DNA from: Akkermansiaceae bacterium
GTDB taxonomy: Bacteria; Verrucomicrobiota; Verrucomicrobiia; Verrucomicrobiales; Akkermansiaceae
DNA: 64,000 nt
NCBI GenBank assembly: GCA_022424905.1
Contig: JAKMGP010000023.1
Coordinates: 1 to 64,000 of the forward strand
Direction: 5' to 3'
The notes beneath the pieces were generated by a model. That model was not told the DNA's origin and did no database searches. It worked only from the letters and a program-made list of their open reading frames with translations. The position numbers were made by a program, and so were the translations under genes. The number at the start of each line of letters is the position of its first letter. Within the stretch, counting starts at the first letter, position 1. Below are positions 23,501-35,500 of the stretch, piece by piece.

Positions 23501-26500
23501 TCGATACCAGACCTAACTACCACAAGGCTTGTTCCAACTTGCGAACCCTGGTAACTATCGTTGGAATCAATCGCCTGTGCTAGCCCAAACGCCACAGACT
23601 CAAGAGTGTCATTTCCGAGAACGGTGTAGGTGAAGGTCTCTGTATCAACGACCACATTCCAGACATCTCCAAGAGTTACAGCTCCCATGAGATTATAAGT
23701 CTTCTGCGGCCAATTACTTATCTTAAGTTCCGAGTCTACAATAGACGCAGTATAAGACGGAGTTCCCAGTGGTGTAGCTTCAAACGGTGTTTCGCGAACT
23801 GCAAAGGTCCCCCCTGCGGCGCTTTTTTCATCGCCAGCCACCGTATCGTAGGAAACCCGGAAGGTGCTCCCTGCTGTTTCAAGAGTCAGCTTAATCCCTT
23901 TTACATTCTCTCCATCGGTAAATACGTCTACTAGATTCGCAGTGAAGTAATCTGAATTAAGAGTGATTTTTTGCGTCAGTTCGCTTGCGATATCCTCCAT
24001 CGTATCGCCAGCTAAAACAGTGTATTCGAAGGACTCCGAGATACCGTCGAGGGTTAGCGTGATCGTCCAGACATCATCCTGAACAACCTCACCTTTAGGA
24101 GTCAGAACAGAATCAGCCCTTAAATCGCCCTGGGAATCGGTAAAAGCCTCATTAATTTTGTCACGTATTTTTGAGCGGATTTCATCGATCGTATCAGAAG
24201 CTTCCGTGGTCACTTCGTAGTCGATCCCATCAAGGGTCACAGCCCAAATCTCACCAGACTTAAGCCTTTCATCATCGTCAACGGAACCGTTCTGGTCAAT
24301 ATCCTCATCGAAAGTAATGGAAGCGTTTGTCAGAGGCGCTTCAAACGGTGTTTCGCGAACTGCAAAGGTTCCTCCTGCGGCGCTTTTTCCATCGCCAGCC
24401 ACCGTATCATAGGAAACCCGGAAGGGGCGCCCTGATGTGCCAAGGGTCAGCTGAATCCCTTTTACATCCTCTTCATCGGTAATGACATCGACTAAATTCG
24501 CAGTGAAGTAATCTGACTCAAGAGTGATTTTTTGCGTCAGTTCGCTTGCAATACGCTCCATCGTATCGCCAGCTAAAACAGTGTATTCGTAAGACTCCGA
24601 GATACCGTCGAGGGTTAGCGTGATTGTCCAGACATCATCCTTAACAACCTCACCCTTAGGAGTCAGAACAGAAACCTGCTCGATCTGATCAACGACCGTT
24701 CCTCCGACCACCCCTGCGTAAAGCCTTGCATTGCCGTTGGAATCACGCGCTGCAACCATCTGATAGAGAGGTTCATTACCGCTCTGAATAGTCGTCTCTG
24801 AACCTTCTGGAGTTAGGTAAAGAAGATTGCCTGCGCTATTCCTTTTTTGAATTTCGTTTGTTTGAGAAATCAGCCCAGAGCTAAGGCCAAGGTCTGTTGA
24901 AAAGTTCGTAACACCAGATCCCTGCAGACTACCAACCGAAATTCGGTCTGCACCATCACCGGCATTGACCGCTAGAAGCTCGATATCGGATGCGGTAATC
25001 ACCTCCGAGACTTCGCCGCTGATAGATCCACTCAAGATAACACTATTCCGCGTGAAGGTCTTGCTCGCCCCAACGGTTGAGACAGGCTTTGTCTTGGTGA
25101 TTGTGGTGTTTGCATTGGTCACGGTCTCCAGCTCAATGAGGTCCCTTTCTGAAGTCGCCGTAAAATTGAGTCCGTCCCTTCCCGCGTCACCACTGATGAA
25201 GTCATCTGTTCCATCCGAACCTAAGCTGTTCCCATCACCGTCTTCGTTAAATCCTCTCCAATTAAAGGTATCATTACCTGCCCCGCCGACGAGAACATCG
25301 ATCCCAAGCCCGCCCTCAACCACGTCATTCCCGCCATCTCCTACGATCACATCATTCCCTGCTCTTCCAAGCAGCCGGTCACTTCCGCTCCCACCTTCAA
25401 TCCAGTCGTCACCTTCACCACCATCTACGGCATCATTACCATTTCCAGCATAGATTTCATCATTACCACCATCCCCACTGATCCCATCACCGTGAGCAAC
25501 AGCTTTTACTGTAGTAGTTGCGACCCCACCATCTTCACGAGATAGACCGAAAGTTGGAACATCAACTAGTTCGGAGTCAATTGCTTCAAGCGTAAATTCA
25601 GGTCCATCAGATTCAATCACCCAAGGAGAGGACTCTGTCCCTGAACCACTCACCGAAACATTTAGCGATTGGCCATCCACAGTGAGTGATCTTAGACGCG
25701 TTGCGACGACACTTTGGCTTGCGTTCCAAGGAATATTCTCTGTGGTTTGATCACCCGAAGAATCTGCACCTGGAATACGCAATCGGAAGGTTCCAGATGT
25801 CGCATTATTGGAGATTCTGTAACCCTGATTGGCTTCATCACCACCATAAATCAGGTCGTTGCCATCACCGCCAATTAGAGTGTCATTGCCAGCATCTCCG
25901 TAGATCGTGTCGTCTCCAGGTCCACCATCAATCAAATCTTTACGCCCCCCGCCTACGAGGTAGTCGTTCGCGACACCACCAATCAGGATATCTTCCCCCT
26001 CATGATTCTTAGCTAGAGCTGCCTGTCTAGCCTGCGGCACTAAAGTAAGGTAATTGATCCAGACCTGACTCTCATCATTTCCATTATCTCCAAAGAACCT
26101 AGCAATCCCTAATCCTTTTTGGGTCATGACATCATTTCCAGCACCACCATGGAAGGTCACGTCTGCGGTAACCTTTTTATCAACGAGAATTTCATCATTA
26201 CCCTGTCCCCCATGGCCAACGACTTGCGTCACTCCAACGTAATATTCCGTGATTCCTTCGAATGTCACCTTCGTGACTTCTGTCACCCCATCTGGCGCTA
26301 GATCAAATCCGATTAGGAATTTTTCGTTATTATCACTCGTCCACTCTCCGCCTCGGCCTTCAGCAAGAGGCCCCATATTTAAGATCAAAACACCATTGTC
26401 TACCTGATCATAGTAGACGGGCCCATCATTACTAGCAGGGTCCCCCGCATTTCTTACAACATTACTTGTGCTGACTGTATTGGTTCGGACAAGATCCGGG

Positions 26501-29500
26501 GGAGTCACTCCCACGCACCTTAGATTAAAATCAAAGAGTGTCGCCCGGAAAAGACTGAACGTCTTGTTAAAGAGAGTGATTTTAAAGAATCCGGTATCCA
26601 AGCCGATCCAGAGGAAAGCGTCGAGGCCAGCCGTGAGAGTTCCACTCATATCGAAGAGGCACTCCGGCCCATCTGAGACTCGGGCTACAAGTTCAGCCCA
26701 CCTTAGCTTATTGTCCTGGCGGGTTTCGCCCTCAATGAGACTAAACCCGGGGCCCGGATTATCGTTTAGATCAAAAGCAATTGAGAGGGTGATGTCCCCT
26801 TGCGCCCCCGCTTCAACGAGCCCCCCTATTCCGAGTGAGGCGCCGGCAATAATCTTAGCCTCCAGAGTGACCTCAGGCATATCAACACCACCCTCAATGT
26901 GATCATCCAAGAAGAAACCATTTGCGACGAGATAGGATTTGCTCAGCTCAAAGTTCGTATCTTTCCACTGGTTGATCCCACTCGTGTCGAAACCAAAGCT
27001 GAAGTTTGTCTCGGCCTTGACCGATCCACCGAATCGGGCGTTCAGACCGGGGAAAATTGGGAAAGATTTGATGTATTCAAATTCCAACTGCAACTTGGGC
27101 AGATCATAGATAAAGAGTGTCACATCCTTGCCGGTCAACAATCCAAATGCCTGCATCGGATCAGAGAGAAGAGGGAATCGGAAACTCCCACTTGTTGTGC
27201 CTATTTTCTTGGTAACCTTGTTTGCCTGCTCATTCTCAGTTTCATCTGGAGCTTGAGCCTCACCACTCGTGATTGGTGCCGAATTCTTCGCTGCTCCAGG
27301 CTTACGGGCATCTCCTCCCATTTCGAAGGTCCCGAAAGAGATCAAAATAGGTCCGTCCGGATTACTCTCAAGAAACTCGTCGATCACCTTCACGAATTCT
27401 AGGGCGTCCGCTATCGCATCAACCGCTTTGACGACTTTCGCAAATTTAGTTTGGCCCAAGACAAGACTACCCAAACCGAGTAGATCGGCCTCGCTTGGGT
27501 CTGCTCCCAGCGCAATCAAAAGTGGAATAGGCGTCTTGAGAACCTCCACAATTGGATCCAGTGGCTTGGTAACGTCTCGAACCTTACCCACGATTGGGGC
27601 AATGAAATTGGTAATAAACTCACCCAAGTCCAGCTGAACATTTTCGAAAGAAATCACCGGCGCCCCACCAAAGGTTGCAGTGGTTCCACCGGTCCCCACC
27701 GTCACGTCCGCGAAAGTCTGGCTGTAGTGAAACACCGTATGGAGCTCGGGTAGCTGCAAGCCATTCGTCACTGGCATTGAGACAGTCGCCTCGAAATCGA
27801 CGTCCGCTTTAGCCGTCAAATTCATGGCGATCTCGATACTTTCACCAGCTGTAACCGCCCACTGGCCATCCCCTCCCTCATCGGTCAGATCGACACTGAA
27901 GGATGCCGTTAATGCACTGGCCTCATTATCGGCCTCAAAAGGACCCCAAACACCAACATTACCTGCGGTCGGAAGAATGAAATCTTTTACTTGTAGCTTT
28001 AAGAAGCCAAGGCTGGCTTCAAAGGTCGCGGGCTCTCCATTCGATTCGTTCAAACTTGCCGAAAGAACAAGTTTAAACTCTTCCCCACCCGCTGCCGATC
28101 CCGAAGTATCGACATATAGGCCTTCGCGATTAAAGCCAAAACCAAGAGCGAATACGTAGCTGAGATCGATGATAACTTCGGCATCAATATCGAGTTCGAT
28201 CCCAGGCGCTGCGACTCCGAAGTCGATCGGTATTGCCTTACTGAATACTTTACCCTCGAACACCACATTAAATTGAATGTGATCCGAATCAGCGCTCAAC
28301 TGGATTTGATCGGGCGAGGTGAGCGCCGCGTAAGAATATCGGCCATCACTTTCTAGCGTTTGAATTTTTAGTAGGTCCGGCCCAGTTCCATCTGTCCCCG
28401 GCCCTAGTTTCTCAAAGAGAGCCTCCTGAATGAGTTCTATGGTGGTTTTATCGGCCTCCGCACCATCCTGCAGAGTCTTTCCTAAACCGTTTTGGTAATC
28501 ATCCCCTTCCTTCTTCCCAAGCAACTTTTCCCGGAGGGTATCGAGGAATGCGGTGGCTTCGTCAAACGCATTCCCCACCAGTGGGAGCCCCACCTCGTTA
28601 AACAATTTTTGTAGGTTTTCCGTGAATCCAAACATACCCTCGAGTCCAGCCAACACCGTGGCGGGATTATTTAAGATCGTGAAAAGGTCAAATCCTCCGG
28701 CGAGGTCAGGCACCACAACTTGCAAGCCATCGAATCCACCATCAGTGCTGAAGCCGGTGCCAACGTGCAACACATTGTCGCCGAAGCCATCTCCATCAAG
28801 ATCTGAAGTACTTCCTCCCATCGGAAGGCTTTCAGTTGGGAAATAAAGCGGTAAATCGAGGGTCGCCTCACCACTTACAGAAGCGTCAATATTACCTGAC
28901 AAATCAGTGATGAGATAACGCCCCGTGCCATCTTCAGCTTCGTCGAAGCCCAATCTAGCGCCAAGGAAAAGTCTCGCGCTGCCATCTTTCGCAGATAATT
29001 CGAGTTCCGTGCCAGCAAAATCAACACCCACCGCAAAATCAAGATCCTCACCAGTGGCGGACACGCCAATTGAAATTCCGGAATCATCGAGGATATAAAG
29101 TTTAGGGCCCAGAATATCACTTAAATCGAATGTAAATCCAAAAGCAAAGCGAGCGACGGCATCGACTGCTAGCGTTCCTCCTGCTGACGCTGTTACGGGG
29201 CCTCCAGCCCCAATTAGGGCATCCAACTCGGGGCTTTTAAACTCAGCAGCGAGATCCTCTAGATCTAGGGCAAAGTCGACCGTCGCGTCTGGGAGCAGAT
29301 GTTTCTCGAAGAGGAATTTTACAGTCAGGGCAGACCTGAAATAACTCAAGGAAACAATTCGGTTCGCAGTATAGGTGGTCACCTTGTTGCGCTCAAGTTT
29401 GAGCGCTTCCAAATCGAGTGATTCGGTCTCTATGACTGCTGCCGCAATCTGAAGGTCGGTCGATGATACATCCAATTTATAATCAACGAGTCCATCAGTA

Positions 29501-32500
29501 GCAGCAGTAAGCCCAATTTCCGAATCTCTTATAAAGTCCCGGTCCAACTTGAGATTAATTAAACGATCTTCATCCACAAGCGTGGACGCAATCGCCTCGT
29601 CACTCGAGTTACCATCTAAGCCCTCCACTTTCAGACGATCGATAGCAGCCAGGAGATTTGCATCAAATGAGTAGACCAAATCCCGATCTGCTTTCACTGG
29701 CTCGATACCCACTGCATAAGCAGCCTCGATTTCACTGTCTGTTGGATCCTCCGGAAGACCATAAGCGGCCAAGTGGTTTCGAGCGAAATCTTTCTCATTA
29801 GAATCAGCTTCGGAATCGGCCAAAGTTGCCCTCATTGTTTTAGCGAAAGCGACCTTTTCGCTGTTGTCTAAAGCTGAGGTGATTTCGACATCCGAAGCAG
29901 AGCCGTCTAACCCGAGCCTTCCAAGCCTTCCCAATGCTTTCAGATATTCTGGATATAAATCACTTCCGGCAAGAGCATCACGGTCCGATTGAAGCCGATT
30001 AAATTCATTAATAGCGTCCGCTTCATCTAAGAGAGCAATTGCTACTTCCTCGTTGGTAGATGAACCATTAAGACTAAGATCCACTAGTCGGTCATTGGCA
30101 GCAACAACCGAACGATAACTAAGTAAGTTACTGAATAGAGACTTAGTGGCGGCCAGAGCCAGCGCAAGATCATCATCAGTAGAATCCCCGTTCAGACTAA
30201 AGGAAACATCAGCAAGAGCCTCAAGCGCACTCACAACCTCGAGCTGGTCTCCCATTCCGAAGTCAATTCCGATCGCTTCAGAAATCGCGTAATTTAGATC
30301 GACCTCGAGGGCCTGCATATCAGCAAGGGAATCTTGCAGGGCCGCAATTGCTGCTGTGATATCATTAATAATATTAGTCCCACCGGTCCCCAGGAGCTCA
30401 AGCGCCGTCTTGTTGATGATTGGAAGTTTTGTCTCACCGATGCTCCCGTTTGTGAGCGAGTTCAAAGCGTCATTGAGCCCGTCGAGCAAACCATCCAGTG
30501 ACAGAAGCTTATTCTCAATTAACCCCAGCATGTTCTCGCCCTTAACATGATTTGACATGCTAGCGAAGAAGTCACCTAGGACAGTGCCAGCTGAAGTATC
30601 CGTGATAGCCGCTTCCTGTGAATTTGTGGAACCAGTGATCCTCGCTGACGAAACAGAAATCCCTTCGACACTTCCCCTCAGCACGAGTGGCAATTGGACG
30701 ATGTAGTTCGATTCGGGAACCAACACTGTGCCACCCCAATCAGCGGTAAGTGATCCATCGGCCTGCAATCGCGGATCTTCAATGGTGGACCAGACAACCG
30801 TGGCATCATATCCAAGAAGACCATTTTCAATCCCCAGACCAAGAGAACCGAGCCTGACTGCAAGATTAAAGGTCTCAGGGTGGCTCAACTCCACGGAATT
30901 AGAAAGCTCAGGATTCGTTACGATGAAATCACCGCCCTCATTTAGCCCAAAGGTGAAGGATAGATTGACGACACCCTCCAGAGTCACCACCTGAGATGGG
31001 TCTTTGTTTGGCATGACGACTAATCCAAAGGCTGACTTTAAGTAGTCATCTGAGAAGTCGATGAGAACCTCCTTAGAGAAGGTCTTGAGATCGACTGAAG
31101 CTCTGAAGGTGAAAGGATCAGAGAGGGTTGAGAATGACATCCCCGGCAGATTTAGAATATCATTAAAGGTGAAATCTTCATTGTCGTTGAAGAGAGTCTC
31201 CAACGGGTCAATGATCGCCTCCTCAACTCCTGTGGCCACTTCCGTATCTTGAATACTCCAAACATCTCCAAGAGTTTCACTCACAAATGGCAGGGCTCCT
31301 GACGTAGTGGTAAAGTCGTCAATCAGGACGCTCACCGATGTGGACCAATCTTTGAATAAATCCAAACCACTCAGAATTTTCGTCGCGGTGAGTTCAGACC
31401 CTTCATACTCGGATGTCGATGTGGTTTGGTTAATTGAGATCTGAGTTGCCTCATTTGAAGAGATCGAAACTCGCGAGCCAGCAGTCAACTCAGAGTTCAT
31501 CAATCGATTCACATCCTCTATATCCTCTAGACCCAAAACATGCCCAATCTCGTGCATGATCACGGTAAGCAGATCATAGCGATCAACTGCTGGGCTCGTC
31601 GAACCTGCCTGAAGACGAATTCCTAGCCCTGCCTCTGTAAACTCATCATCGCTTTGTGGTGTCCCATCAAGGAACCAGCCGTTTCCGGCAGCATCATCAT
31701 CGATTCTGATATCACCATTAAAAGTCTGCGCCAGAGTCTTTCCACCAAGATCGGAAACGGTAAAAAATAAATCATCGAGTATCGTTTTTACCTCCGGGTC
31801 ATTGTCGGTTGCGACAAGCCAGCGGTTGATCGCCTCCTCGCTAATCAATTGAAAACCCTGTTCAGTAAGCAGTGAAAAACCTCCCGGACCAGTTTCCTCG
31901 GCTAGCAAGGGCGTGGCCCCTCCTGCCACGGTAGTAGGACGAGCTGGGCTACCCCTATTCCATTTTTGCTCCCAGGACGAATAGCTTCCAAGAACTACAA
32001 CTGAATTCAGCTTTTCTCTATCATCAGCGGCCCCAAAACTAAATCCGGCTTTTGCTCCAAATGCGAGAAAGATATGAACTTGACCAACTTCGTCAGAACT
32101 AGAAGCAGCCAGCTGCTCAACATCATCAAAGCCTTCCGTTTTAAGGAGCTTATTAAAATCTTTTTTGATCTGATTGTCGTCGTCCAGCGCCACTAGCACA
32201 CCGATTGGGTAAACCTTGCTGCTAACCTTGTTAAAATCGAGTGAGACGTCATCTCCAATTATCAAATCATTTCCCCAATTATTAGAGAATTGGACTGTTC
32301 CACCGCCAATCAAGAGGTCATCGCCCCTTCCTCCTGCCGTGTTCTCGATACTCGTAAGATTTGAAACACCCGCATTCTTCTGAAGCCCATAATCGTTGGT
32401 TGTGATCTGAGGAACATCGCCCCACCAACCGAACTCTATTTTCCACACTGTTCTAGCAGTCTTTGCATTCAGCTTGGGTAAGACACCTCCGGTAACCTTA

Positions 32501-35500
32501 ATCGTTCCACTAAGCTTACTACCACCATCTTGGAATCCGGTCACCGTGGCTCCAACCGCGGTCATTTTCGGAAGATCTTTTGCTGAAGGATTACGGAATT
32601 CCACCCGCCACCCTCCGCCGGCGATATTAGTGACGTCAACTTCGAGTTTTGTGCCATCAGCAAGCTCAACCTTACTAAAGGCTTCCTCCACATCCTCCTT
32701 AGATCCAGAGGCCTTAACCTCCACTTTTTTTACTTCAGAATTTTCAGTTTCTTTGAAATCGATGATAACTAAAGGTGCGAAGGTGGCATCGGTTTGACTC
32801 GATATGGTGGTGTCGGCGCCCCCTTCAAGGGTCAGAGTCGTTCCTGAAATGCTGGCTACTTTTTTGCCCAGCAGGGTCGCACCGACAGTCAGGTTCGCTG
32901 GGAGTGAATCCACAATCACGGTGGTTACACCTACTGTGCTAGAGTTCACCGTTACAGTGCCATTCAATACGATGTCCTTAATGTCCTGAATTTCATTCAG
33001 GTCTATTGATAAGTGATTCAGCGCAATAGCTACATCCTGGGCCGAGGAATCGTGTGCCAATGGCTTCGTCACTTGGTCACCTAAAGAAATTGTGAAGAAT
33101 CCTCCAGTGGCCCCATTTTTGAGGGTCTGAACCTCGTTATTTTTCCCATCACCTTTAATTTCTGTTTCCACCACACTCGAAGGAAAATTGAAGAGCCTGA
33201 GTGAGACATCCTCTGTCGCAAGGTCCTGAACGTTTGTCGAAGCAGGGCCATCAAACTCGACGATCCACGGATCATATTCTGTTCCACTCCCTGTTACTTT
33301 GACGGAAGTAATATTTGGAAGCTCCTCAAGCGCTGCTTTGATCTCACCGGGCGAGGCATTGTATCTAACGTAAGTTGACTTCTCGGTGTTACCAGCTGTC
33401 TTTGGATCGTCGAAGACAAATTTAAATTTACCAGATGTCGCATTATTCCAAATTGCTACTTTTTCGTTAAGCGAGACACCACCCGCCGAAGCGGTAAGAG
33501 GGTCAGGATTAACAATGATATCACCCTGCTTGAATGGGGAACCTCTCGTTCCATTGGCTATCGTCACCGCCCCATTGATTAGACTCACACTGGTGGCATT
33601 CAGCTGTTGAACATTACCCGCCTTGGTGAACGTGACCTCCCAAATCCCATTTTCAGTAGAAGTTACGCCAACCGCCAGAGCTGAGCCGTCTGTATTTGTC
33701 AACTTCTCAAGTTCCGACTTAAGTGATTTAACCATTTGCGAAATTTCCGTCGATGGATCGTAGCTAATTGACTCTGTAAACTGACCGTTCCATTCCAGTC
33801 TAAATTCGCTTGCTTGGCTATCATCTGCCACTTTAACGATTTGAATCTCATTAATACCAACTGAGCCCTGCGTCGTATCCACGACATTCCCAGTTACGGG
33901 AACTCCGCCATCGGGAGTCAACGTCATGAGAGGGATCATGCGACTTCCTGGGTTACGGAAGATCACCTTCCACTTGCCAGTCTCGATTTGCGTCACATCA
34001 ACGTCCAAGTTAGTCCCATCCTTAAGTGAAAGCTTTTCCAAGGCTGCTTTGACTTCATCAGAAGTCGCCCCGTAACTAATGGAACCGGTTTGCTTTGCTT
34101 CTGCCCTCGTATCTTCCTTGAATCCAAGCGTAAACTTTTTATCCGAACTTGGCCTCGTAATCGTTTGCTCGGCGTCTCCTGACTGACCCTGCTCCTCCGT
34201 GGTGATAGTCGCACCGGCAGACACAACCTTCAAAAGAGGGACACTTACTCCCACTATCTCCCTAACACCTGGATTCGCGTCACCGATCAAGTCGCCAGAC
34301 TCTTTTGGAAAAAATGTCACATCCCATGGCCCTCCAAGACTGCCTTGGACAAGAAGTCGATTGTCCGGAAATAGCGACTTGAGTGCATCGAAAACTTCTT
34401 TAGCTGAGGCATTGTAAGGAATTCCTTTAGTTTCTTTTCCCCCTGCAAATAGTTTGAATTCACCACCAAGAGTTCCCTCATCTGAGGGGAATACTGTGAT
34501 TGTTTGAATAGCCACAGCTGATGAAGACCCTTCGGTTATCGTCGTAATGGTGGTCGAAGCTTGCTCCAATCCCGTGTCAAGGGTGCTAAGTTGAGCGACG
34601 TTTCCACTTGTCTTGTCTGTAAAGGTAATGATCCAAGGCTGACCCACCGTTCCTGATCCGGTAACAGTGACTAGTGTGAAGGGAACCCCGGTGCGGCCCG
34701 AATAGGTGTTGCTGGCGCCCCCATCAAGGGTCAGGGTCGTTCCTGAAATACTGGCCACTTTTTGACCCAGCAGGGTCGCACCGACCGTAAGGTTTTCCGG
34801 GACTGACTCCACAGTCACAGCGTTTTCCCCTTTTGTACTAGAATTCACCGTTACGGTGCCACCATTCCAACCGGCGAGTTCTGTAATCGCGTCATGCAGA
34901 TTTAATTGAGTCAGTGTTACTCTATGGGTCACTGGACTAGTTGGGTCCGTAGAAAGTTCCGAAGAGCTATTGTCGCTTATTACCCGATTGCCCTTAGCGT
35001 CGGTCACTCTAACAACCGGAAGAGTCGAAGCTCTCTTTATTTCCAATATATTGTCTAAGACACTTGCTTCAAAATCGTCATGTTTTTCGATCTTGTCAGC
35101 GAGCTCCTTTCTCACGTCGACCAATGAATTATCTTCAGCCACCGTATAGCTGAACGGGACATTATCGATCGTTACCGTCCAAGTATGCCCAACAACTACA
35201 TCATTCTCATTTGCGGGAACGTTCCACGGCAACCCGATACCACCCGATTTACCATCAAAGGAAAGACTGAAGAATCCTGCATCTGCGTTATTCCAAAGTC
35301 GCTGGACCTCACTAACAGGCAGCTTGCCCTCCGTTACAGTAGTAACGGTAAGGTTACCAGCCACCAATGCGACATCACCCCTCTCAAGTTTTACGTTTCC
35401 TGACTCTGGATTGAGAAAAGTTACAATCCAAGGGTTGGCGGCAGTTCCTGTCCCGGTGACCGCTATTTCGCTTATGCTTGGTATATTTACGGCAACCGAA

